Source: Lineus longissimus (lineage: Eukaryota > Nemertea > Pilidiophora > Heteronemertea > Lineidae). Taken from it: a DNA stretch of 64,000 nt. Under the pieces are notes generated by a model. It searched no databases. It worked only from the letters and a program-made list of their open reading frames with translations, and was not told where the DNA came from. The position numbers and the translations under genes are program-made. Positions within the stretch are counted from its first letter, which is position 1; every line of letters begins with the position of its first letter. Of the stretch, positions 53,291-64,000 are shown piece by piece. Location: NCBI RefSeq assembly GCF_910592395.1, contig NC_088312.1:3846001-3910000 (forward strand). Direction: 5' to 3'.

Positions 53291-56200
53291 GCAAATCCTG
53301 ATACTCCTTCTCAAAGAACACAAGGATATACCATAAACCAAAGCCGGATGATGACAAATGCGCAAAGATGACAATGATATTATCATTAATAACAATATCC
53401 TTGGCATCCGTAGTCTTTGTTGGTCTTATTTGCGAAGTTTAGGTTTACGCGGCCAATTATGGTCTCTTTGTCTTCTTGAGTTGTCAAACCAGACTACTCT
53501 GTTGTGTTATATATGATATACTGTACCAAAAGCATCTTCTTTTGACAAGAGTGGATGTACATGTAAGGGGAATGAGAAGACGGTTGGAAGTAGAGGACTA
53601 ATTAATATTATCATGGGCTAATTATGGATCCTCGAGGAACTCTCAGACAAGGGTACTCAATATGGTTTGTGATATTTCATACGTGTGTATCATTCTGTAT
53701 GACAAGGCAAGAAGACGGAGTTGTGCAAGGAAATAAAGAACAAGTTTACATGATACCAACGCTGTGAAAGGATCTATTTTGTGTATCTTCACCATTTTTC
53801 AGAAGGATTATTGGTCTTATTACCCACAAAAGCATCCACGCCTGTTTTTGGTAATGCCCTGTTCTGTATAAGTTTGATCAAAAATTGATTGTGGATAACT
53901 TTGGCAAGATGCTATGTAGTTCTAACAATCAAGTTCTTTTGCAATCTTCCTATTCCGTTGTGCTATAACCATACAAGTATGTAAGCTTTCTCCTAACAAG
54001 AAAACACAGAGCCGCACGCACAAACGTTTTTTATGCCGCTGTGAGGTGTTTTTAAATACCCATCACTGCCTCCTCACCAGCAAGCAAGAGTACAAATACG
54101 GTCAAGTTTCCATCACAATTAAACTGCGATCTTCGCCTCCGTATAGAATATCTTATTATGGTGAGATGATTTGACAGTTTCTCCGTGACATTTCCTTAAT
54201 TACGCGATCGCTTGTGTCTAAAAACAAAACCTCTGCCATTCTCCTGTCACTAATGAACACTTCTGAAAAGGTTACACAAAACCATGTCTAGGTTTACCAC
54301 AGATCTTCCTCGGTGTCAACCAGAAAACCGTTTATGTTTATGTGAATTCTTTCTTTCAAGCTTTTTGTAATGTTTTTTGTCACACCCAGTCCGGTTTGCC
54401 ATCTTCGAGCAAATTAGATCAATCTGTTGTTAAATCGATGCTTTCCTGTGTGAACTTCTGTAACTTGGACATAACGATGATATCGACCACTGGTGCGCTT
54501 CTTTTCAACCACTCAGGTGACGGCATACATCTTTTTTATTTCTTGCCCGTCAATATTGAATCAATTCTTTTGTCTGTTCGGGAGTAGATTTTTGCTGTAT
54601 AATCAGTTGTTGGCGAAGTTATAAGCTATTCTCCAATAGTGTGTTTCATCTTCAGTCTTTAGGATTTATGCAGCATTGCAGAAAAGTATAGACTCTTTTA
54701 GTCAATTTGGTTTATGAGTTTGGAGACAAATGCCTTTACTGCTATAAACTCTAAAAACAAAGATGCAGCGAGTCAAATGAGCCCATTTCAACCAAATGTC
54801 TAACCACTGGGACCGATTTGTGGGTCATCGGCCACGAAATATCTTTTTGGAAAATGAGCTTTTTGGTACCAAGCTGACTTCGACATGTACATCAACCAAC
54901 GTCTCCCTCTTTGCTCACCTTCAAACAAAGAAAAACAAATTGCTAAAAATGGAGAATTTGAGATTGATATAAAGAACACTACAACGTTGTATGAAATAGT
55001 CGACGTTTCGGATATTTTTATTCCTTTTCCAAAGTCTCATGTACAGACAGGAAATAATGTTTATATACAAGTACAACAGAAGACGTGAGGTGATGACGGA
55101 CGTCATTAAAAACCGGGACTCCCTGCCCACGTGTCCATTTGTTGACATCTAAAATAAACAAAGTCATTGATTGGCCGGAGGGCAGGGGTCAAAGGTGAAG
55201 GCACTGTTGAGTTTACGCTTCGGAAGTTTCCGATGGATCTCCGAGTTCGAAGTCACGTGATGGAGAAATGGAGAATTTGGCCATTACATTTGCCTTGGCC
55301 GCTGACCTGTACTCTAAATCTCCGTAGGGCCTCTTATCATAGCAGTAACATTCCCTTTGTGTCTGTTCGCTGTACTATCAGTGTGGTCATCAAGGCAATT
55401 GTCTTACCACTGGACTAAACCCCGACCGCTGATTTGTACGATGTCTGCCACTAGATTGATCACTTAACTTGTACCTAATTCTACAAAGACAAATGGTCAT
55501 CAGTGTCGGATGTGGTCACTTCCCGACTCATCCTTTGGCCAAAAGGATAACACTTGTGCAATACAAAATCAGTTTGGGGTGAGCTGTCATGAAAGATTTC
55601 TCTCACGGTAAAGCTATGCAGCTTTCCAATGTTTCTGACCATGTAAAAGGTGAATTGTGAAATGTTGTAGTTGATGAAAAAGTTGTCGTCCGTCAGTTGC
55701 TATAACTTTATTCATGGATAACCGACCTCGAATTCAGTCTTGCTGTGGAGTTCACAATGGATCATGATTCATTTCCACGGTGCCCAAATTAAGGCATTCT
55801 CTTGACTTTTTAAGATAACCTTTTTAACTTGGCAAATTAAAGTAGAATTTGATTTATTTTTGAGGGGATTTCTTTCGTTTAAGTATTGTGCAAACATAGC
55901 AAGAACCAAGGTATGGCGCCTCTGTTCTAATTGTTTATTTATTGGAAATTTATGATACAGTTTCAAAATGCTTTAAAGCAATAAATTGTCATATGAATTG
56001 GTAAACCTTACAAGTCGTGGGTAGGCCACCTGCCCAGGTTTTATGCATCCAGTTTATCAAAAATTAAAAATTAATGGGCATTAGCACATTAAGTGCACAT
56101 AAGTTTGATTTGTTGGAGGTTTCGAACTTATATTCCCTGCCGGCACCAGTCGTGGATCAGGAAAACCATATTGATTTCAAAACTTTCAAGTGATTTTAAT

Positions 56201-59200
56201 TGTGAGCCAGAAACACACTAATGAGGCGAAAATGGGTGGTACCTGTCCCAGCATCTCACTCTCCTAATATCCTGATATAAAGTTTTGCCCAATGACAATG
56301 CGATTCAAGATGATGAAATGTTACTCCAGAATTGGCTGATCGGAAATGACCATGACCTCATTTTAGCCCAACCCAAACTCAGCATCATTTTCTTGGTTAG
56401 TAAGTTGTCCTTTAATGTTTTGAGTTCTCAGCCAGTTCAAAATGCAAACAACAATTTTGAAGATTTCCAATGTCAGAACGTCCCTCTGAGAGTTAATTAA
56501 CGGATTGAGGGGTCGCATTTGAGGGCTGCAATCAAGGTTCTTCCCCAACCAAAGTTGACACGCGGCCAACCAAAGTTGACATGTCTCGCGGTGTGAGTCA
56601 AAAGCAAGACAAAGATCAGTCATGTCAGTTGGAAAATGACACCGTTTCTATTTAGGTGGATTAGCATGAGAGTCAAAGTGAGTCCCTAAAGGATACTCAT
56701 GGCCAATACGTCTTCTTGATAATTACTCACAAGACGTATGTAACATCCATGAGGCTTTACAGTTGCACTGCCAGATTGCACATTTCAACCCTTGGAGGCC
56801 CAAATACAGAAATTTAGCTTCCCCAAATTCTGACCAAAAGTGATGGCGTGAGACTAGTTGCGTGTATGCCAAATCTTTAATATTTCTCATAGTAAATTGA
56901 CTTTGGTGATGGGGGATGTCACATGTTGCTATTATGGTCTTCAGTTGTGATAAGTTATCAATAATAAAGATGTTGTGTGTGATATTCGCCAACTTATAAC
57001 CGGAATAATGATCGTATCAATGTATTAAGACCATTTATCAATAAAAAAGACCGTAGATGAAAACCATTGATCAGTGTAATCTGAATAATTGAGAGGACCC
57101 GTTGTTTATCTCGCCAATGTGGAAATATTAAATCAGGATATTGCGAAAATTCTTAAAATTCATTCAATAAGCTGACGTTAGATTTGGAAGTGACCACTCT
57201 TGATAGATCACTCTTTAACAAGCAGACTGCCTGTTATGCTGAAGGTTGGGATTGGACTTATTGGGGTAACATTGAAGTCATTGTGGAATCATTTGAACTC
57301 TGGCTCTTTTATCATGCCTGTTTTAAATCGTCCAGTCACAGACTACTAAAACTCATGGTAAAACCTCTTGAGGTTACCTAATGGCATTTTAAGCCATTTG
57401 AACTATTACAACTATCATATTTCCCTATGACTCTTACTTCTGGCTTAGAGGTCGGAAATAATGTGGCTGATCTGATTTACCATGGTTACGAATAGAGAAG
57501 CTGATTGAGAACTTCTCCACCTTATTGATGCATAATTAATATGATAGAAATATAAATGACGATCGCTCGTCTCTGATTGTCTGTTTTATGAGGTTCATAA
57601 ATCATATTTGTCAGTTAGCTGAAGTTGTGATATTTTCTCTGGAAACAATTGCGATGAGGAGGTTTGATTGAGGATGAGGTAACGTTTGGATTGTCTATTA
57701 AATTGTTTGACTTAAAAACTTTACAGCAAGGTCACTTGAAGGTGAAAGTCTTTTAGAGACAAGAAACCCTGCAGAGAAAATTAAACCGTTTTTGGTGCTT
57801 TCAAAACATTTGCAGCAACCTGTCAGAATTCAATTGCACCTCAACCAACTTTGTGTAGCGCTCAGCATTTTCAACAGATAATAATCGGTGGACCACGATC
57901 GGTCATGTCGGTCATACCACATGGCGAGTTCACAAGTGTATTACAATCGCACAAAAGCACCCGAGTTGATTTCTTCATGCTTTCTCAGGTCTGTCCTTTA
58001 CGATCCTCGTCCCGTACCTATTGTGGTGGAATAATTAGACTCCGCTATCGTCTGCGGAGGGAATATTAAAGTTACGATTACGGAAGCATGATTCTTAAAA
58101 ACCAGCATAGGATTACTGGTATATCCCGATATAGCTGAATAACATGCAGAGAAGCATATGGTCCGGGTTTTCTTCTACACCATGTGGACACAAAAGATTT
58201 TTTATCACGGAAGGAGTTTCTGCAAAAAAGGGAGGAGTTCATTCACTCTTTCATAAAAAAAGCCAAAAGTTCATACTGGGTGTTATAATTCCATTCATGT
58301 CTTAAAATGTGGTGAGCCATTAAGTCTGTCATGCATTCTAAACGGGATGAATTCGTGGGCAGCAATAAAGCAGAAATTATCCTGACACTTTCCTTTTACA
58401 TTTCTTATCAATGGTCTTTCTTTGGGTGTGCGTGTGTCCAAAAGAAGGGATGAAGTGCTTTCAAGAGAAACTCCAGGAACTTCTTTTCACAAATCATAGT
58501 TCAACCAGACCTCTTATTAGGGAAGGGCTTGGCACCAGCTTGCACCTGCATTTTGGGGTCAATTGTCGACAGGGTCCCTTGGTCCCTTTCTCGTGCATAA
58601 GGATTACCCCAAATGTTCCCTACAGCACCCTTGAGATTTCCTTCTGGTAGGGCATGGGTGAATCAGTTTTGTTTTTAGAACGTGTTATGGAGATAGGGTT
58701 GTCCCTTGCCTTCAGCAGCTTCAGCCGCAGTTTTTGCTTTGCTAAATTATTCTGGCAAACTGAATCTTGGGTAAGGTTACCAAGTCATGGTTCACCTTCA
58801 GGGACCGCAGTGCCCATATACCTGCATAATGCCAAGAAATACCACCAACATCCCGACTGCTGATCACATCCCATCGGAATACCTAACCCCTGGCAAATTT
58901 TCTGAGATAATGTCACAACTTATAGTCTGTTTCCCCCCGAGTTGCTTGTATCAGGTGTTGACATAGAATCCCCTTTTATGAGACCCACTTCAACCCTCGG
59001 CCTATCTCGTATAGCGTACTCCTTGCGTGTGTCAGTTTGTTTTACTCTAAAGACATGAGACACACCTCCCGGAGCTTAATGGAATTTGACTCTGCACTTC
59101 CACTGATCGCATCACGTTACGGCACATCTTTTTGTAGTGCCTAATCGACTGCATCCCAGCCCTAGTTTGTAACAATAAACCCTAAGACCAAATGCTGCCA

Positions 59201-60947
59201 CACCAATCACAAGCCTTACTCGCACGCTGTCTTTCCCCCAACTGAGTCTACTACTAAATAGCCAACTCTCCTGCTAAATACCCGAGTCAAATGTCGCTGG
59301 GATTTGAGACAAAAGCGTGCTTTTAGTGGCCTCCTTAGACAGTTGCGACCAGTTTATGTGGGAGTTTGGTATCTCTAAATCATCTTCTCCTATTCTGACG
59401 AAGACAATGGCACATCCCTTCTTCGTTGGTGGTTAAATTAGAAATGGTGATATGAAAATTTACCAACTTTCAAGAACAATGGAGGATCTTCGTGGGATAT
59501 GCATATCTTAATCTCAGCTGATTTCAGTGTGAAAGTTTTGACTCTTTGGTTGATAACTAGCAGCAGCAAGGCTGGGGGATCTTCACTCGGTCAAAAAATA
59601 TCATATACTGCTCTCTTTCACATGACAGACTGATTGTCTCAACTTCTGGCGAAAGTTTGGAGGTATTCATCAACTAGACAAGTCGTGGCTAGCTGCATGT
59701 GTGGTTCCCCTGCTGGAGCTAGCAAAAGTAAGATGGTTAATTGACTGTTCAGAATCCCTGCGAGTGTAGTGCTGCTCCATCATTTTCTGTGCTGATGTTC
59801 ATTGAAAGAAACTCTGCCAAGGCACAAAAGTGACAAATGAAAAATTGCTGTGCAAAATAGAAATTAATTGCCGAAATTGGCTTTCCTTAATGGCGGGGCT
59901 GTGTATTGGGTCAAAGCGTGATGTTTTTGGCTTCCATAATTATCGACATGTGCCACAAAATATTGCGGTGCTTTCCGCATGATCAGGCTTGCGTAACGGC
60001 AATGATTAATTTGCGAAATATTTCACAGTGTTTTTCTGCAGAAAGAGTTATCAGCAGAACACCCTGGCTTCTAATGGCGTGGAATTATGTGCAGATCAAT
60101 GGAGAAAACAGTTTCTGTTCTTTTCTAGATCCAAGTGTCATTAATTAGTGAGTTCGATACTGTCAACTGGTAGTTTTGCAAATCGAGGAGTTGTATCAAA
60201 AAGTTCTTGGTCAGCTTCATGTTCAAGTCAGGTTCATGCCATTTTCGGGCGGGGACAGGTCCTAGTAAATGGTCATCATGGATTGACGTTGTTGAAGAAC
60301 CCACACTAATACACATTACTGCCTTTAACTTTGCTGAAAAATATTTTCATCTTGTGATTATTGGAAATTTGATGAACTTCAGATTACTTGATCACCCTAT
60401 ATTACTTGTGTATCATGATTTTAGTCAAAGTCACTGCATCCTTGCAAAAATCAATTCTACTTGTTATTTAACAGTTTTCGTCAATTAACAAGGTGAAAAA
60501 ATTTCACTATCCTAAAATTTACCTGAATTGGAATACAATACATGTTGTCTCAGATGCCATATCATAATACACTTGACATGTATACATCAATGTGATCTTT
60601 TTTCACCCTACTCTAGGTGAAATAGACAAAGGTACAAAAAATCTCCTGGCTTACATTTCACACATCTGAATACACATATAATTGGATCTCATCTGGAACA
60701 GGTTCAAGCCGTTTTTGTACTTGCTGAGTTTATTTATGTGGGTATCCTTCAAATCCATGCTATCATGATTCTCCATCCATCTCATTTTGTGGTGCAAAAC
60801 ATGCAACGAAGGGATAAGCATTTGAAAATACAATGCTTTGATCCTCAAACTTGCCCCCCATATAAATGAATACGGCCTGAAACATGATAGACCTCCAATG
60901 CTTCAATACACTTGATTTCACAAACCAGCAAGCCGTGGGACGATGCG

Positions 60948-61303
60948 GAACTTCGCATAGAATTCTGGAAGGAAAAAAAATAAAAAGGTTCTCTCGTCGG
61001 GACTCGAACTCGAGACCTCTGGTTTTATTTGCCAATACTCTTATCCTTAAGGCCACTGGGCTGCTTGAAATACCTGTCGTTTTATACGCTTTTATAGAAT
61101 GTGCAAACATTTGTGTGTAAATTTTGAACTTCGCATAGAATTCTGGAAGGAAAAAAAATAAAAAGGTTCTCTCATCGGGACTCGAACTCGAGACCTCTGG
61201 TTTTATTTGCCACACTCTTACCCTTAAGGCCACTGCGTTACTTGAAATGCCTGTCGTTTTATACGCGTTTATAGAATGTGGAAACATTTGTGTGTAAACT
61301 TTG
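60948..61303 (-). repeat. Two tandem copies of a tRNA-derived SINE, 178-bp period
   Basis: GAACTTCGCATAGAATTCTGG starts at 60948 and recurs at 61126, so two full 178-bp copies lie head to tail. On the minus strand each has a pol III A-box-like GTGGCCTTAAGGATAAGAG and a B-box-like GGTCTCGAGTTCGAGTCCC (60999-61016 in the first), resembling arginine tRNA, then a T-rich tail. The open frame across them is a by-product. A third copy lies at 48992-49139. Confidence 0.8.
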
Positions 61304-64000
61304 TTCAACATCTTTGAGCGGCTTCCAGTGGGCAACTGCAGGAAGAAAGTCATTTTTTCTTTGCTGTGCGTGATTATATATGCGGAGTCTACGTTTTCTC
61401 TTAGCAATGTTCACCTTTGTCTTTGTATCTTCTTCTACTACATGTATAAATCAAAAGGTCACAGGGACTTGTACCCTTATCGCAAGAACAATGGCTGCCA
61501 CACGGAACGCGTCCCTTGTACCGCACCAGCCCAATCTCTGCAACCCGATCTTAACCTTCCACCACTCCCAACCAAATAACAAAAGATTGTTCCCTTGGCA
61601 CCGCCATGCACCCATTGTTTGAAAACAATATTGCCCAATCTTCGGCCGAGCTCCGCCCACTGAGCGTTGATGCAAATCCTGTGGTGCACTTTTGATTCAG
61701 GGGTTTCATAAAGTTCATTTCACCCAAATGGATTTGATGCATCAGTACATTTGTGAAGAACTGCACACAACAATGCAATAGTCAAAGCTATAAACATAAC
61801 ATGATGTTGACGGAGTTGCAAAATGTTTGAGCATACTAAGTTTTCCTCCTGTCTCCGTCTCGTTGTCTGTTTCTGATACACCTAAATCGGATCCACAAAC
61901 AGCACCTCCCACAAATAAATCCTAACGTTGGGCTTGCTTCAGGGTTAATTTACACCATACTAGCGTATTCGTCAAATGATAAGCCAAATCGTGGTCGAAT
62001 GCAGATAATTTCTGCTACGTTAATGGTACTTCCTGTGCGGAACATTTGGGAAGTGGCCATGAATTGTCGATCACTTTCACACCAACAAAGAACATCTGTC
62101 AGAATAAAATGGAGAACGAGATCCGAGAAATTAACTTGGGTCGAGAACACTCGGCGAAGTAGTTGTTGTAGTATATTGATATGCATCCAATGCGATCCGA
62201 TATCCGAGTGCCGTTCTGCGATTGTTCTTGCTTTGTGGCGGTAATTATGCAGGGATAAGAGCAACATAATGGCAGCACTTCAAAAAGCTGCATGGCTCAC
62301 TTTTTGCTGCAGCCTGAAAAGAATTAGTTGTGGAAACATTCAGTAAGAGTCTGTTTGAAAGAGCATCGTTATATAGTTTGCTTGAAAGAATATCTAATTT
62401 TTGAAAAATGTATTCCTTTACCAAACCATGTATCAGTGATTGGCAAGGGTGTTCAAGCATTCTATATGTCTTGTAACTTCATGGGTCTTTGAACCTCTTT
62501 TGTATGAAGAAAACTTTGGCTAGTTACGGTAACACCCCCTCAGCCCTCATTAGCATTATCTACCGCTTGGCACATGAATGCGAACGCGACCTCGGGTCAT
62601 GTTTAAGTCAAAGCAAATAAGCTACAGTTAGTTAAAGGATTCGTTAGTTAGATACAACCGGTGCCAGGGGGTATTGGATCCAAAACTCATCCCCATGTTT
62701 GAGATGGGAGTTGCCAGTGTCAGCCTTTCTTTGGTCTTTCCACCTGAGCTAATAGACAGCTCTGAATATTTCAAATGCCCTTGGTGGATATGGCAAGGGG
62801 AGGTTGTTAATGGGTGTTTCAAATGGTTTCTTGCTAAATAAAACCAAGCTAAGGATGATTTTGATGTGATACTACTGATTGCCTTCCTGTACTTTTAAAG
62901 TCACTCAAACGGGCTACAGTGACATGTTGCAATTACAATGTTACAAACTGTTTGTGGGCATATTTAGATGTAGTACCTACTACATGAGATTTAGTGCTGG
63001 CCCAGCAGTTCGAATGAATAGCAAAATTTTAAAGATTCCGTGTTTTCAATCACCTGTCACCTTTGACGAGGACATTCCAATCTGCTGTTGATCCGTTCCC
63101 TTCTATCGAGATATCATTCCTAACTCCAAGAGGAAACTGAATTTTCCTGGTTTATTCAACCTGATCTCCCAGGTTCTGCCATAGTGACGAGTTTATTTTG
63201 AAATAGGGATTTAAAATTAAGCCGTCCGCTGTCGAAAATCACCTCACCGTAGACATCGCACGTAAGATGGCAATCACGAATAAGAAGCATCGTAAATTTA
63301 ATGATTCTCGGCTGAGTTGAATCCCCAAACAGCTTAAGTGGGGTGAACCATGGGTTTTTCATGAGTGCTGGCTCTAATTTAATAATGCTCTTAATGATGG
63401 CAATTTTGCTGGGGTAATGTAGTCGGAACTCTTCTCCGAGCCCGGCTCCTCGCAAATCTCGGTTTGTGTGTGTCAGGCATGACAACATTGTCTCAACCAA
63501 TCTAACTTATGGAGAATTCAAGTTGTATTTTACGTTTAAAATGCTAATTTTATTGCCCCTTTACATGCAAATTTTGGTTTTATGTCACCGTATATAATGA
63601 AATAACAGAAATAACAAAAAAGATGTCAGGAGTGTACAAGCACGGCATGATTAAGCGCCTACCTAGTTCGAGGGATTGCACACCATCCATCATGCGCTAA
63701 ACAATAATGCCCTGATGTTGCAACAACGACATAAAAAGACCATCCTAATTACTTAGAATTTCGCTCGCAAGTGTTCGAACAAAAAGAGATCAAACTTTTA
63801 ACTTGATTACACTATTGTCGCATCGATTTTGAGTTTCTGCGTTTATTCAAGTTACGCCATATATTTCTCTGAGAAAAAAGCAATCAATGATGATGATCTC
63901 GACTGCTCTGAACGTGTGAAGGGGGATCCGCTCCGCGATTAAAAGTTACACGACGAGCCACTAAGGGTAGTCCTAATTACAGCTGAGCTAATGAGATCAC

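Noticed and set aside
60763-61407. 214-residue minus-strand open frame with an internal repeat
   Set aside because: It is the translation of two tandem tRNA-derived SINE copies, including their pol III boxes; not a protein gene.

Overview
This looks like nuclear DNA from an invertebrate bilaterian animal. It is AT-rich, mostly non-coding, has spliced genes with GT-AG introns, and carries minisatellites, tRNA-derived SINE-like repeats and small inverted-repeat elements. There are no bacterial operons, ribosome binding sites or CRISPR arrays. The only confidently named gene is RUNX. Its first two coding exons (44465-44828 and 47918-48022, plus strand) encode an almost complete Runt DNA-binding domain, and the rest of the gene lies past the right edge or was not recognised. 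I cannot fix the phylum; a lophotrochozoan or an invertebrate deuterostome would both fit.

Layout. 1-28600 is a gene-poor stretch. It holds a trinucleotide microsatellite, one near-perfect 38-bp foldback, several tRNA-like SINE fragments, a Ty3/Gypsy-type reverse transcriptase relic near 22.4 kb and tandem nuclear-receptor half-sites near 28.0 kb. 28811-31135 is a two-exon plus-strand gene for an unrecognised 687-residue hydrophilic protein with two internal repeat blocks. It converges on a strong minus-strand polyadenylation site at about 31.3 kb. Two candidate minus-strand exons (34456-34640 and 36778-36870) suggest a gene on that strand. Between them lies a strikingly regular 89-bp minisatellite of 13.6 copies whose first unit overlaps the open frame of the 34.5-kb exon. 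Around 41.5-42.0 kb is a possible promoter with two E2F-type palindromes. From 44.36 kb the RUNX P2-like promoter (AP-1 site, TATA box, initiator, RUNX site) leads into RUNX. 48.0-64.0 kb is RUNX intron or downstream sequence with SINE copies, two foldbacks and a degenerate tandem repeat.

The most unusual find is 1.2-1.8 kb upstream of RUNX. A broken 139-bp copy of the Runt-domain exon sits between two 82-bp arms that are inverted repeats of each other at about 88% identity (42646-42728 and 43183-43264). The copy begins exactly at the codon where vertebrate RUNX genes have an exon junction, contains a 39-nt stretch identical to the real exon, and is frameshifted. It may be host-exon capture by a foldback or TIR element, or a decayed duplicate exon.
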